A DNA stretch of 64,000 bases, taken from positions 1 through 64,000 of the forward strand of contig NZ_BMVE01000004.1 in NCBI RefSeq assembly GCF_014650555.1. The letters are read 5' to 3'. Source of the DNA: Streptomyces goshikiensis. GTDB taxonomy: Bacteria; Actinomycetota; Actinomycetes; Streptomycetales; Streptomycetaceae. The notes under the pieces were generated by a model that made no database searches, was not told where the DNA came from, and was given only the letters and a program-made list of their open reading frames with translations. The translations under genes were made by a program, and so were the position numbers. Below, piece by piece: positions 54,346 to 63,525 of the stretch (positions are counted from its first letter, which is position 1; each line of letters starts with the position of its first letter).

Positions 54346-55827
54346 TCAGTCGCGCTTGCAGATCCGGTCGAGGAGGTTGGCCGTGGCGCGCTGGACCCGC
54401 TCGTCGACGTGCCCGGGCCGGTCGAGCGCGGGGGACCAGGCGAAGGTGCCGGAGGCGAAGACCAGGGCCCCGCTGGGCGCCCGGTAGAGGGAGGTCTCCT
54501 GGTGGCGCTTGTGCCCCTCGCCGTCGAGGTACGGGGAGTGTGCGAGCAGGATCCGGTCCTGGTGCTCGGGGAGCTGGGTGCGCGGGAAGTAGCGGTCGGC
54601 TTCGCCCGCGACCAGACCGTCGAGCTCGTCGTTCTCGGCGGCGCCGGTGGAGTCCCAGAGCCAGTGCGTCGCGTTGCGCACGATCATCGGCGCGGGCTCG
54701 GGGACCCGGCCCGCGTACTGGATGCCGAGCAGTTGCTGCTCCGGGCGGTCGACCTCGCGCCACAGGCAGGGACGGCCGGGGCCCCGGCGTTTTCGGCAGG
54801 TGAGGAGCCGGTCGGGCACTCCGGAGGGGGAGGGCGCCAGCTCGACCTGCCAGTACATGGTGTTCGCGGAGAGGAAGACGAGCGAGGTGCCGTGGTCGCG
54901 GGCGCGCTCGGCGGTGCGGCGCATGGGTGCCGACCAGTACTCGTCGTGGCCGGGGAAGACCAGGCCGCGGTAGCGGGTGGGGTCGACGCGGCCGGCGTGC
55001 AGGTCGCGGGTGTCGGCGTAGGCGAGGTCGTAGCCGTAGCGCTCGGCCCAGCGGATGAAGTCGTAGGCGTGGCCCACGTGCAGCGGGAGGCCGGCGCCCG
55101 CGTAGGGGCGGTCGAAGGAGATGGTGACGGCCGCGTCCGCCTCGCCGAGGAGCCGGCCCTCCTCGTCCCAGGCGTGGTAGAGGCTGGCCCCGGTCCGGCC
55201 ATCCTCGGGATAGAGGTTGTAGGCCTGCCAGGTGATGTCGGGCAGCAGGAGCAGCAGATCGGCCGGGTGGTCGTCCCGGACCGTGAACGGGATGTGGGAG
55301 CGGTAGCCGTCGGCGGTGGTCAGGACCGCGACGTACGCGCCGAGGTTCCAGTACGAGGGGACCTGGAGCCGCCAGGAGAGCCACCAGTGGTGGCAGGAGA
55401 CGGTGCGGTCGGCCGTGAGGGGGGCGGGCTGGACGATGCCGGAGAGCCTCGGGCTGGTGGTGATCTTCGAGGCGCCGTCACCGCCGTAGTGGCCGATGCG
55501 GTAGACGTCCACGGAGAACTGCTGGGGCGGATCGACGGTGATGTGGAAGTCGATGGCCTCGCCCGGGGCGACCGCGCCGGTGGAGGCGAACCCTTTGATC
55601 TGCCGGTGCACGTCGTCCGCCGTACGGGGGCCGCCGGCGCCGCGGGCGCGGGGGATCTGGCCCGCGCCGGCCGCCGCGGGGTCCACGTACCAGGGGACGA
55701 CATGGCCGGTGTCGTCGAAGTAGAGCTCGCTGCCCCGGAACCAGGGCAGGGGGCCCTGGCCGAAGGGGTCGTTCACCGCGTGCGCGAGCGCACCTGACTC
55801 CCACCGCCGGATCGGGTCAGCACCCAT
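54346..55827 (-). CDS. N,N-dimethylformamidase beta-subunit-like protein
   Basis: A 493-residue protein related to the large subunit of N,N-dimethylformamidase. Typical stretches: SVDVYRIGHYGGDGA (about 141-155), HHWWLSWRLQVP, IPFTVRDDHPADLLLLLPDITWQAYN (in part, about 218-237), VFPGHDEYWSAPMR and FLSANTMYWQVE. Family members have a glutamine-amidotransferase-like fold and bind iron, and the formamidase needs a small alpha subunit. No alpha subunit is seen here, so the activity is likely different or unknown. ATG 55827 has GAGGGAGGGG 6 bases upstream; a longer frame reaches 55941 but has no such site. Confidence 0.8.
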   Translation of the reverse strand: MGADPIRRWESGALAHAVNDPFGQGPLPWFRGSELYFDDTGHVVPWYVDPAAAGAGQIPRARGAGGPRTADDVHRQIKGFASTGAVAPGEAIDFHITVDPPQQFSVDVYRIGHYGGDGASKITTSPRLSGIVQPAPLTADRTVSCHHWWLSWRLQVPSYWNLGAYVAVLTTADGYRSHIPFTVRDDHPADLLLLLPDITWQAYNLYPEDGRTGASLYHAWDEEGRLLGEADAAVTISFDRPYAGAGLPLHVGHAYDFIRWAERYGYDLAYADTRDLHAGRVDPTRYRGLVFPGHDEYWSAPMRRTAERARDHGTSLVFLSANTMYWQVELAPSPSGVPDRLLTCRKRRGPGRPCLWREVDRPEQQLLGIQYAGRVPEPAPMIVRNATHWLWDSTGAAENDELDGLVAGEADRYFPRTQLPEHQDRILLAHSPYLDGEGHKRHQETSLYRAPSGALVFASGTFAWSPALDRPGHVDERVQRATANLLDRICKRD

Positions 55828-56077
55828 ACCGTTCCCCTCCCTCACTCCCCCGGACGCCGCAGCCTGCGGCCGCGCCCACGAGGCTGTCGCGAGCGGTCCC
55901 AGCACATCACATAACGCACGCACTCCGTCACTGTTCGCCATATCCGGCCGTACCTGCGACGGGGGAGCACAGGTTCGGGGGGAGGGTCTACCCGGCGGCG
56001 GAGCGCGTCACACCGGGCCGGGAGGGCACCGCCCGGCCACGAGGGGCACGGGCGGGGCACGGCGGTGCGCGACGGGT

Positions 56078-57697
56078 TCACACCAGCCGGACCGGCTTCT
56101 CCGGGCGTACGCCCACCTCCGCGAGCCAGCCCCGCAGGGGTTCGGGATCGCCGTCCTCGACGAGGCACAGCACGTGGGGCGCGAGATCGGAACGCCGGTC
56201 GCCGGAGATCAGCAGCACCGGGCCGTCCAGCCAGTCCAGTCCCGGCGCGCCACCGGCCGAGTCCACGGCCGCGCAGCACACCAGCGCCGTCACGTGATCG
56301 GCCAGCAGGTCCCGCGCGCTGCGCGGCGCCTGCAGCGGGACCAGCGGCACCGCCTCCGCGTCCCGGGCCGCGCCGGGGCCGCCCGCGCGGTCCTCCCGGG
56401 CCAGGTCCCCGCTGAGCCGGCCGGCCAGCGCCTCCCCGGCCGCACCCTCGCCGGCCGCGCCCGTCAGATAGCCGAGCACCCGCTCCAGCGTCGGGCCCGC
56501 CGGGCCCGCGGCCGGACCGGCCGGGACGGCGAGCGCGTCGAGGGCGGCGTGCAGCCGGGACGCCTCCGTGCGCCACTTGCGGTCCACGACCTCTTCCGGA
56601 TACGCCGCCCAGTCCACCGGGGACCAGTCGGGTCCGGCCTCGGCCGGACCGCCGTGGAACAGCCGCGCGGCGAGCAGCGAGGCCGCCTCGTCGATCACGC
56701 CGGGCTGCTCCAGCAGGTCGCAGGCGGGCCGCTCGCCCAGCCGCGAGGTGAACCCGTCGGCCAGCCGGTCCCGCCGGGACAGCTCGGTCAGCGCGGAGAC
56801 CACGCCCGCGTCGAGCCGCGCCGGCCACCGGCCCATCCGCCAGGCGGGCAGCGCCACCCGGGTCAGCAGCCGGTCCCAGCCCGCGTAGGCCAGCCCGACC
56901 TGCTCCTGGGCCAGGATCCGCAGCGCGTAGTCCACACCCTGTGCACGCGCCGAGGCGGCCGCGGCCACCCCGCGCTCCATCTCGGCGGCGTCCTCCCGGC
57001 ACAGCCGCAGCAGCAGCCGCGCGGGCCGGGCGATCCAGCCGGCACCGCGCCGGCCGCCGATGTCCACGGCGGCGTCGAGCCCGCGCAGGAAGCCCCGCGC
57101 ATCGGCTATGTCCGGGTGCGCGGAGGGTCCCGTACCCGCGACGACCGGGGCGAGCACCGCCCGCAGCTCCGCGACCCGCATCCACCACAGGAACGGGGAG
57201 CCGATCACCAGCACCGGGGCCGCCCCCGGCTCGGTCTCGGGACCGGCGGATATGCCGCCGCTCCCGGACCCGCGCCGGTGCGCCGCATGCGTACGGTCCT
57301 CCAGCCAGCTGTCGCAGTCCGGGGTCAGGGCTATGGCGGAGGGCGCGGGCACGTCCATCCGGTCGGCGAGGTCCCGGACGAGCCGGTAGAGGTCGGGCGC
57401 GGCGGTCTCCGAGAGCGGCACCGTCGGCGTCACGGCGGGGCTCGCCCGCAGCACCACGGCGGCGAAGGCCCCGCCGGCCAGCAGCACCAGCGCGGCGACC
57501 GCACAGACCACGACGGTCACGGCGGGCCAGGGGTCGGCGAGGAGCCGGTCCGTCATCCGGGCGGCCACGAGCACCACCGCGAGCGCGGCGGGCAGCAGGA
57601 GGACGGCCAGCGCCCTGCTGCGGACCCGCAGCACGGCGAGGGCCCGGGAGCGCGCGGACGGCGCGCCCACTTCCATGATCGAACCGGTTCCGGACAC
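56078..57697 (-). CDS. Membrane protein resembling M48 peptidases, catalytic motif lost
   Basis: A 539-residue protein with two N-terminal membrane helices (about 27-45, 60-80). After these comes a region typical of M48 zinc peptidases (PDLYRLVRDLADRMDVPAP, about 100-118; a strand-like ALTPDCDSWLE; then VLVIGSPFLWWM). Where M48 proteins have ELRAVLAHELAH, this one reads ELRAVLAPVVAG, so the HExxH zinc motif is absent. It is therefore probably not a protease. The C-terminal half has no recognised domain and is rich in Ala, Gly and Asp. Function unknown; a scaffold or inhibitor role would be a guess. Confidence 0.65.
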   Translation of the reverse strand: MSGTGSIMEVGAPSARSRALAVLRVRSRALAVLLLPAALAVVLVAARMTDRLLADPWPAVTVVVCAVAALVLLAGGAFAAVVLRASPAVTPTVPLSETAAPDLYRLVRDLADRMDVPAPSAIALTPDCDSWLEDRTHAAHRRGSGSGGISAGPETEPGAAPVLVIGSPFLWWMRVAELRAVLAPVVAGTGPSAHPDIADARGFLRGLDAAVDIGGRRGAGWIARPARLLLRLCREDAAEMERGVAAAASARAQGVDYALRILAQEQVGLAYAGWDRLLTRVALPAWRMGRWPARLDAGVVSALTELSRRDRLADGFTSRLGERPACDLLEQPGVIDEAASLLAARLFHGGPAEAGPDWSPVDWAAYPEEVVDRKWRTEASRLHAALDALAVPAGPAAGPAGPTLERVLGYLTGAAGEGAAGEALAGRLSGDLAREDRAGGPGAARDAEAVPLVPLQAPRSARDLLADHVTALVCCAAVDSAGGAPGLDWLDGPVLLISGDRRSDLAPHVLCLVEDGDPEPLRGWLAEVGVRPEKPVRLV

Positions 57698-58003
57698 GGC
57701 CGGACCTCACCCCCTCTGCCCTGCGGCGGCTTTGCTCACTCCCCCACTGTGACACCCGCCACTGACATCGCAATGCCGGTGGGCCATGTGCCGGAATGCT
57801 TGCGCCGCACCCTAGTTGGGGCCGGGGCGGTCGTCAGGCAGACCGGGTGACGATCACCCGATGGAATGGCTTTGGGTAAAGCTGGGTGCGTTCGAACGCG
57901 AGCGGATGCAGGCGTACGCGGGCATGCGCGCGGGCCCGGGCGCACCGTGTGCGCACCGGGCCCGCGGGGTCCAGGGGAGTCCGCGAATCGGCGGTTCAGC
58001 GCC
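57698..58003. other. Intergenic region downstream of purD
   Basis: About 306 bases with no gene. The right part contains the purD terminator hairpin (57929-57966). The left part likely contains the promoter of the M48-like gene on the minus strand, but no clear elements are seen. GGGTGAcgaTCACCC at 57844-57858 is a small inverted repeat. Confidence 0.45.
57929..57966 (-). terminator. Terminator of purD
   Basis: An 11-bp stem (CGCGGGCCCGG with CCGGGCCCGCG) continues into a 6-bp inner stem with one bulge, 37 bases after the purD stop. Confidence 0.75.
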
Positions 58004-59257
58004 TCAGCGGCCCTCGGCCGCCTTCGCGGCGATGTCCGTGCGGTGCTGCGAGCCGTCCAGCCGGATCCGGCCGACGGCCTTATACGCCCGCTCGCGGGCC
58101 TGCGCCAGATCGGAACCGGTCGCCGTCACCGACAGCACGCGACCGCCCGCACTGACGACGGCGTCGCCCTCGCGGCGGGTCCCGGCGTGCAGCACGTACG
58201 CCTCGGGGGCGTCCTCGGCGGCCACCTCGGCCAGGCCCTCGATCGGGTCCCCGGTGCGCGGGGTCTCGGGGTAGTTGTGCGAGGCGATGACCACCGTGAC
58301 GGCCGCGTCCTCGCGCCAGTTGAGCGGGGGCTCCGTGTGCAGGGTGCCGGTGGCGGCGCCCAGCAGCACGCTCGCGAGCGGGGTGCGCAGCCGGGCCAGG
58401 ACGACCTGGGTCTCCGGGTCGCCGAAGCGGGCGTTGAACTCGATGACGCGTACGCCGCGCGAGGTGATCGCGAGGCCGGCGTAGAGCAGGCCGGAGAAGG
58501 GGGTGCCGCGGCGGCGGAGCTCGTCGACCGTCGGCTGCAGGACGCTCGCCATGACCTCGTCGACCAGCTTCGGGTCCGCCCAGGGCAGCGGGGAGTACGC
58601 GCCCATGCCGCCGGTGTTGGGGCCCTCGTCGCCGTCGAGCGCGCGCTTGAAGTCCTGCGCGGGCTGGAGCGGCAGCACGGTGACGCCGTCGGTGATGGCG
58701 AAGAGGGACACCTCGGGGCCGTCGAGGAACTCCTCGATGACGACGCGGTCGCAGCCGAGCGCGTGCGCGCGGGCGGCGGCCAGGTCCGCGGTGACCACGA
58801 CGCCCTTGCCGGCGGCGAGGCCGTCGTCCTTGACGACGTACGGGGCGCCGAAGGCGTCGAGGGCCTCGTCCACCTCCTCCGGGGTGGTGCAGACGTAGCT
58901 GCGCGCGGTCGGGACCCCGGCGGCGGCCATCACGTCCTTAGCGAACGCCTTGGACCCCTCCAGCAGGGCCGCCTCGGCGGACGGGCCGAAGACGGGGATG
59001 CCGGCCGCGCGGACCGCGTCGGCGACGCCGGCGACCAGCGGGGCCTCCGGGCCGACGACGACCAGGCCGGCGCCGAGTTCGGTGGCGAGCGCGGCTACGG
59101 CCGCGCCGTCGAGGGCGTCGACCGGGTACAGCTCCGCCACCTCGGCGATGCCGGCGTTGCCGGGAGCGCAGTAGAGCGCGGAGACGTCGGGGTCGAGGGA
59201 CAGAGAGCGGCACAGGGCGTGTTCGCGGGCGCCGCCGCCGATGACGAGGACCTTCAC
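58004..59257 (-). CDS. purD: Phosphoribosylamine-glycine ligase PurD (GAR synthetase)
   Basis: A 417-residue ATP-grasp enzyme catalysing step two of purine synthesis: phosphoribosylamine, glycine and ATP give GAR. Motifs are [17 protein letters not shown] at the start, [21 protein letters not shown] (in part), [16 protein letters not shown] (ATP-grasp lysines) and [18 protein letters not shown] 59257 lies 7 bases after TACGCT on the minus strand, a layout that suggests a leaderless transcript like purF. It is followed by a strong hairpin. Confidence 0.96.
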   Translation of the reverse strand: MKVLVIGGGAREHALCRSLSLDPDVSALYCAPGNAGIAEVAELYPVDALDGAAVAALATELGAGLVVVGPEAPLVAGVADAVRAAGIPVFGPSAEAALLEGSKAFAKDVMAAAGVPTARSYVCTTPEEVDEALDAFGAPYVVKDDGLAAGKGVVVTADLAAARAHALGCDRVVIEEFLDGPEVSLFAITDGVTVLPLQPAQDFKRALDGDEGPNTGGMGAYSPLPWADPKLVDEVMASVLQPTVDELRRRGTPFSGLLYAGLAITSRGVRVIEFNARFGDPETQVVLARLRTPLASVLLGAATGTLHTEPPLNWREDAAVTVVIASHNYPETPRTGDPIEGLAEVAAEDAPEAYVLHAGTRREGDAVVSAGGRVLSVTATGSDLAQARERAYKAVGRIRLDGSQHRTDIAAKAAEGR

Positions 59258-59264
59258 GGCATGA

Positions 59265-59270
59265 AGCGTA
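59265..59270 (-). promoter_or_regulatory. -10 element of purD, probably leaderless
   Basis: TACGCT on the minus strand ends 7 bases before GTG 59257. No Shine-Dalgarno sequence is present. No convincing -35. Confidence 0.45.
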
Positions 59271-59317
59271 GCCCGCGCTCCGGATTCTCTTTCGTGCGGC
59301 CACCCAATGAGACGGCC

Positions 59318-61552
59318 CTACTCGTTCGTATATTCCTCTACAACGGTCGCCCCGAGCTCCCGCACGATGAGGTCGTGCCCGGTCAGCGCGCTCTCGACCA
59401 GATCCGGATCATCCTCCTCGGGCACGTCGTCCTCGGGCGCGACCGGCGGCGGCGCCTGCCGTACGGGAGGCTGCTGCGCGGGCGCGGACTGACCCTGCTG
59501 CTGCTGCGACGACTGGTACGAGGACTGCTGCGGGCCGGGATCCTGCCGGGCCGGGGCCGCGGGAGCGGCGGGCGGCGGGTTGTAGGCGGGCGCGGGCGGC
59601 GCCGCGTACGAACCCTGGGGCGCGGGCTGGCCGCCACCGCCGCCTCCGACCACGGCGTCGATCTTCCAGTTGACCTGGAACTGCTCGGCCAGGACGGCCT
59701 TGAGGACGTCCTCGCTGCCGCTGCTCGCGAAGTTGTCGCGGGCGCCCACATTGGGGAAGCCGAGCTGGAGGGTCGTCCCGTCGAAGCCGGTGACCTGGGC
59801 GTTCTGGCTGAGCAGGATCCAGGTGAAGCGGCGCCGGTTCTTGACGGCCTCCAGCACGCCGGGCCACATCGCCTGCACCTGGCCCGCGCCGGCGGCCATG
59901 CCGGGGGACGGGGCGGCGGGAGCCGGGGCCGCGGGGGCGGCGGCCGGAGCGGGAGCCGGGGCCGGGGCGGCGGGCCCCGTACCGGGCGCGGCGGCGCTGG
60001 GCCAGGCACCGGCAGCGGGGGCCGCGGGAGCGGAGGCTCCCGGCCAGGCACCGGGGGCCCCGGAGCCGGGCTTGGCGGCGCCGGGCCAGGCACCCGGCGC
60101 GGAGGCCGGGGCCGGGGCTTCGGCGGCGGGCGGAGCCACGGGGGACGGGGCCGGCTCGGGCGCCGCGGGGGCGGGGGCGGCAACGGGCGCGGGAGCCTGC
60201 GCCACCGGCGCCGGGGCGGCAGCGGGGGCGGGCGGGGCCGACTCCTCCGGCCCCGCTCCCCGTACGGCCGCGCGCGCGGCCGCGACACCGCCGCCGGGAC
60301 CGGCGGGCGCCATGCCGTGCGCCTCGGGGCCGGGCACGTAGCCCATGGCGGGGGCGCCGACGGGCGGGGCCGCCAGCGCGGCCGCGGCGGCCATGCCACC
60401 GCGCTCCAGGCGGTCGAGGCGCGCCTGGAAGGACCGCTCGTCATCGAAGGCGGCGGGCAGCAGCACGCGGGCGCAGATCAGCTCCAGCTGCAGCCGGGGC
60501 GAGGTCGCGCCGCGCATCTCGGTGAGCCCGGTGTTGACCAGGTCGGCGGCGCGGCTGAGCTCGGCGGCCCCGAACACCGACGCCTGGGCCTGCATCCGCT
60601 CCACGACATCGGCGGGGGCGTCGATCAGGCCCTTCTCCCCGGCGTCGGGCACGGCGGCCAGGATGACCAGGTCGCGCAGCCGCTCCAGCAGGTCGGCGAC
60701 GAAGCGGCGCGGGTCGTTGCCGCCCTCGACGACGCGGTCGACGACCTCGAACGCGGCGGCGCCGTCCCCGGCGGCGAAGGCGTCGATCACCGAGTCCAGC
60801 AACGACCCGTCGGTGTACCCCAGCAGGGAGGTGGCCATGGCGTACGTCACACCCTGGTCGGCGGCGCCGGCCAGCAGCTGGTCCATGACGGACATGGAGT
60901 CACGCACCGACCCGGCGCCCGCCCGCACGACGAGCGGCAGCACGCCGTCCTCGACGGTGGCGCCCTCGCGCCCGCAGACCTCGCCGAGGTACTCGCGCAG
61001 GGTGCCGGGCGGTACGAGGCGGAAGGGGTAGTGGTGGGTCCGGGACCGGATGGTCCCGATGACCTTCTCCGGCTCCGTCGTGGCGAAGATGAACTTGAGG
61101 TGCTCCGGCGGCTCCTCGACCACCTTCAGCAGGGCGTTGAAGCCCGCCGAGGTGACCATGTGCGCCTCGTCGATGATGTAGATCTTGTAGCGGCTGGAGG
61201 CGGGCCCGAAGAAGGCCTTCTCCCGCAGGTCACGGGCGTCGTCCACACCACCGTGCGAAGCGGCGTCGATCTCGATGACGTCGATCGAGCCGGGGCCGTT
61301 GCGCGCCAGGTCCCGGCAGGACTGGCACTCGCCGCAGGGGGTGGGCGTGGGACCTTGCTCACAGTTCAGGCAGCGGGCCAGGATCCGCGCGCTGGTGGTC
61401 TTGCCACAGCCTCGCGGACCGCTGAACAGGTACGCGTGATTGACCCGGTTGTTCCGCAGGGCCTGCATCAGGGGGACAGTGACATGCTCCTGCCCGATGA
61501 CCTCGGCGAACGACTCGGGGCGGTAGCGGCGGTACAGCGCAAGGGACGACAC
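59318..61552 (-). CDS. dnaX: DNA polymerase III subunit gamma/tau DnaX
   Basis: A 744-residue clamp-loader ATPase. Walker A SGPRGCGKT (about 44-52), a zinc-binding set of cysteines (CLNCEQG, then CGECQSC, about 61-79), Walker B IYIIDEAHM and sensor-1 FATTEPEKV are visible. Domain III follows, then a long Ala/Pro-rich linker (about 455-600) and a C-terminal DNA-polymerase-binding region. DnaX assembles the beta clamp on DNA and tethers polymerases at the replication fork. I placed the start at GTG 61552 (VSSLALYRRYRPESF), the family start. The frame runs to 61765 but would overlap the SRP RNA gene. No sign of a programmed frameshift was evident on reading. Confidence 0.95.
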   Translation of the reverse strand: MSSLALYRRYRPESFAEVIGQEHVTVPLMQALRNNRVNHAYLFSGPRGCGKTTSARILARCLNCEQGPTPTPCGECQSCRDLARNGPGSIDVIEIDAASHGGVDDARDLREKAFFGPASSRYKIYIIDEAHMVTSAGFNALLKVVEEPPEHLKFIFATTEPEKVIGTIRSRTHHYPFRLVPPGTLREYLGEVCGREGATVEDGVLPLVVRAGAGSVRDSMSVMDQLLAGAADQGVTYAMATSLLGYTDGSLLDSVIDAFAAGDGAAAFEVVDRVVEGGNDPRRFVADLLERLRDLVILAAVPDAGEKGLIDAPADVVERMQAQASVFGAAELSRAADLVNTGLTEMRGATSPRLQLELICARVLLPAAFDDERSFQARLDRLERGGMAAAAALAAPPVGAPAMGYVPGPEAHGMAPAGPGGGVAAARAAVRGAGPEESAPPAPAAAPAPVAQAPAPVAAPAPAAPEPAPSPVAPPAAEAPAPASAPGAWPGAAKPGSGAPGAWPGASAPAAPAAGAWPSAAAPGTGPAAPAPAPAPAAAPAAPAPAAPSPGMAAGAGQVQAMWPGVLEAVKNRRRFTWILLSQNAQVTGFDGTTLQLGFPNVGARDNFASSGSEDVLKAVLAEQFQVNWKIDAVVGGGGGGQPAPQGSYAAPPAPAYNPPPAAPAAPARQDPGPQQSSYQSSQQQQGQSAPAQQPPVRQAPPPVAPEDDVPEEDDPDLVESALTGHDLIVRELGATVVEEYTNE

Positions 61553-61671
61553 GTCTACGAGGTTATCCGGGCCCACCGACAACAGCGGCCCGCCGACCCC
61601 GCGGGATCCACCCGGGAACCACCGGGGACCGCCTGGGGACCGTCCGGGGAACCGCCCCGGAACGCAAAGCG

Positions 61672-61757
61672 CCCCCCACGCACCCGCCAGAGCCCACTTA
61701 CCCTTGCTGCCTTCCGGCCCTGGGGGAGTTGGGTGAGATAGCGCCACGTGAGGGGCT
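61672..61757 (-). ncRNA. ffs: 4.5S signal recognition particle RNA
   Basis: On the minus strand the sequence contains the conserved SRP hairpin tip: CAGGGCCGGAAGGCAGC, with GGAA tetraloop and the asymmetric AGCA internal loop that binds Ffh. The outer stem pairs CCCCTCACGT (61746-61755) with GTGCGTGGGG-type bases (61672-61681). TAGGGT at 61764-61769 is a good -10 placing the 5' end near 61757. The RNA works with Ffh in membrane targeting of nascent proteins. Exact ends are approximate. Confidence 0.92.
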
Positions 61758-61763
61758 GGCCCC

Positions 61764-61769
61764 ACCCTA
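61764..61769 (-). promoter_or_regulatory. -10 element of the 4.5S RNA gene
   Basis: TAGGGT on the minus strand lies 7 bases before the inferred RNA start. No clear -35. Confidence 0.45.
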
Positions 61770-61889
61770 GCGGATGGAAGCCCCCGGAATCGAGCCGGGC
61801 CCTCCGCGGATCGCGCCCGGATCCCCTTCGGATCCTCCGCGGACGATCACGTTCGCGAGCACCCCTCAACGTCTTGTATTGTTTGCCGC

Positions 61890-61977
61890 GGAGGATTCGC
61901 CTAGTGGCCTAGGGCGCACGCTTGGAAAGCGTGTTGGGGGCAACCCCTCACGAGTTCGAATCTCGTATCCTCCGCCA
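61890..61977 (+). tRNA. tRNA-Ser (GGA)
   Basis: A class II tRNA of 85 bases plus an encoded CCA (61975-61977). The anticodon loop TTGGAAA has anticodon GGA and the long variable arm TTGGGGGCAACCCCTC forms a hairpin. TATTGT at 61877-61882 is a possible -10. It is divergent from the SRP RNA gene. Confidence 0.94.
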
Positions 61978-61995
61978 GTGCCTCACCGGGCACTT

Positions 61996-62029
61996 GAAGG
62001 CCCCGACCGGGAAACCGGCCGGGGCCTTC
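61996..62029 (+). terminator. Terminator of tRNA-Ser
   Basis: A stem of 10 plus 4 bp (GAAGGCCCCG...CGGGGCCTTC) with one A-C mismatch and a GAAA tetraloop lies 19 bases after the tRNA, before the convergent hydrolase gene. Confidence 0.8.
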
Positions 62030-62080
62030 TGCGTTGCTCCGTCTCACCTTCCGTCCCGGTCACTCCGGGACGGGCCGTGA

Positions 62081-62872
62081 TCAGGCGGCGTGCTGTGCCA
62101 GGAAGTCGGTGATGAGCTTCTGCCATTCACCCGGGCGCTCCACCATGGGCAGGTGGCCGGTGGCGATCTCCACGAGCCGGGCGCCGGGGATGTTCTCGGC
62201 GAGGTGGTGGTGCAGGCGCGGGGAGGCGAACCAGTCCTGGGTGGTGGAGACGACCAGGGTGGGCACCGCGATGTGGGCGAGGTCCTCGCGGACGTCGATC
62301 CGGTCGACGAGTTCGGCGTGGTCGGGAGAGCCCTCGGCGATGCCGGCGGCGGTGTACGCCACGGCCTGCCGGAGCTGCTCGGGCGCCATAGCCCCCAGCG
62401 CGTCGGCTCCCGTGGCCATCATGACCAGGAACTGGGCCAGGAGTTCCTGGTCCGTCTCGGCCAGCTTGCCCCAGATCGGTGCGGAGAGGGCGAGCCGGTT
62501 GTCGGGGCGGGCGAAGGTCGCGGTCAGCACCAGCGCGGTGACGCGCTCGGGGTGGCGGGCCGCCGCGCGGATGGCGACCGGGCCGCCCAGGGAGTAGCCG
62601 GAGACCGCGAAGGTCTCCAGGCCCTCGGCGACGGCGGCGGCGACGAGCTGGTCGGCCAGGTCGTCCAGCGACAGCGGGGCGGTGGACCGGGGGGTTCCGC
62701 CGCTGCCGGGGTAGTCGACGCCGACGACCTTGTGGCCGGCGGCCAGGCCTTCGAGGATCGGGCCGTAGGTCTGGTCGACGCTGCTGCCGGCGCCGTGGGC
62801 CAGGGCGAGACCGGGGCCGGAGCCCAGGACGGTGCGGGCGAAGGTGGCTTCGGGCAGGGGACGTGCGGACAT
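62081..62872 (-). CDS. Alpha/beta-hydrolase
   Basis: A 263-residue soluble hydrolase. The nucleophile elbow is GYSLGG (Ser94); an oxyanion stretch LALAHGAGSSVDQTY lies at about 23-37. The catalytic acid is probably the Asp in VSTTQDWF and the histidine lies in ATGHLPMVERP. Such enzymes cut esters, amides or related bonds; the substrate cannot be told. ATG 62872 has AAGGAA 8 bases upstream. Longer frames upstream run into the repetitive region and are not real. Confidence 0.88.
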   Translation of the reverse strand: MSARPLPEATFARTVLGSGPGLALAHGAGSSVDQTYGPILEGLAAGHKVVGVDYPGSGGTPRSTAPLSLDDLADQLVAAAVAEGLETFAVSGYSLGGPVAIRAAARHPERVTALVLTATFARPDNRLALSAPIWGKLAETDQELLAQFLVMMATGADALGAMAPEQLRQAVAYTAAGIAEGSPDHAELVDRIDVREDLAHIAVPTLVVSTTQDWFASPRLHHHLAENIPGARLVEIATGHLPMVERPGEWQKLITDFLAQHAA

Positions 62873-63525
62873 GGGTCTGGTTCCTTTTCTTGGAGGAGCG
62901 AACGTCAGTGGGAGTTGCGGCGCCACGACCTGGAAGGAACGGATCCGCTCCTGGGGTGAGCGGGGTGGTTCCGGGGCCGGGCGGGAGTTGGTCGTGACCG
63001 GCGGGCTCGGCCGAAGCCGGGCGTGGCGGCGGGGTTGGCCAGGGGCCCGGCGGGTTCTGGCGGGCCCAGCCGGGTTGGCCAGGCCCGGGGTTCGGCCAAC
63101 CCGGCTGGGTCGGGCGGGTCCGGCGCGGCTGGGCGGGAGCCGGTCGGCGCCGGTGGGGCCCACGGGCCCGGCGCGGCCGGTCGAAAGCCGGTCGGCGTCG
63201 GTCGGGACTGACGGGACCGACAGGACCGACGGAGCTGGCGCGGCCGGTCGGGACCGGTTGGGGCCGGTTGGGGCCGGTGGGGCCGGCGCGGCCGGTCGGG
63301 ACCGGTCGGGGCCGGTGGGTGCTGGTGGGTGCTGGTGGGTGCTGGTGGGTGCTGGTGGGTGCCGGTGGGGCCGGTCGGGACCGAGGGGACCGACGGAGCC
63401 GGCCGGGATCGGTCGGGACCGGTGGGGACCGGCGCGGCCGGGCGGAAACCAGTCGGAACCGACGAGACCGACGGAGCCGACGGAGCCAGCCGGGCCGGTC
63501 GGCCCTCGCGGGACCGGGCGCGGGG
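62873..63525. other. Repeat-rich gene-free stretch
   Basis: About 650 bases between two minus-strand genes. From about 62985 it consists largely of short, impure repeats of GGCCGGTCGG and GACCGG-type words, including a 10-bp tandem repeat at 63311-63370. Open frames here encode only Gly/Arg/Pro/Ala repeats. The promoter of the hydrolase gene should lie close to 62873-62930. Confidence 0.6.
63311..63370. repeat. 10-bp tandem repeat
   Basis: The unit GCTGGTGGGT occurs exactly four times (63321-63360), flanked by one near-copy on each side (GCCGGTGGGT and GCCGGTGGGG). It lies in non-coding DNA. Confidence 0.9.

Noticed and set aside
57866..61741. A 1291-codon open frame antisense to purD and dnaX
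   Set aside because: Spans two well-supported genes on the other strand and has no recognisable motifs.
59318..61765. Longer DnaX with an extra 71-residue N-terminus
   Set aside because: The extension is the translated SRP RNA gene and its flank; the family start is at 61552.
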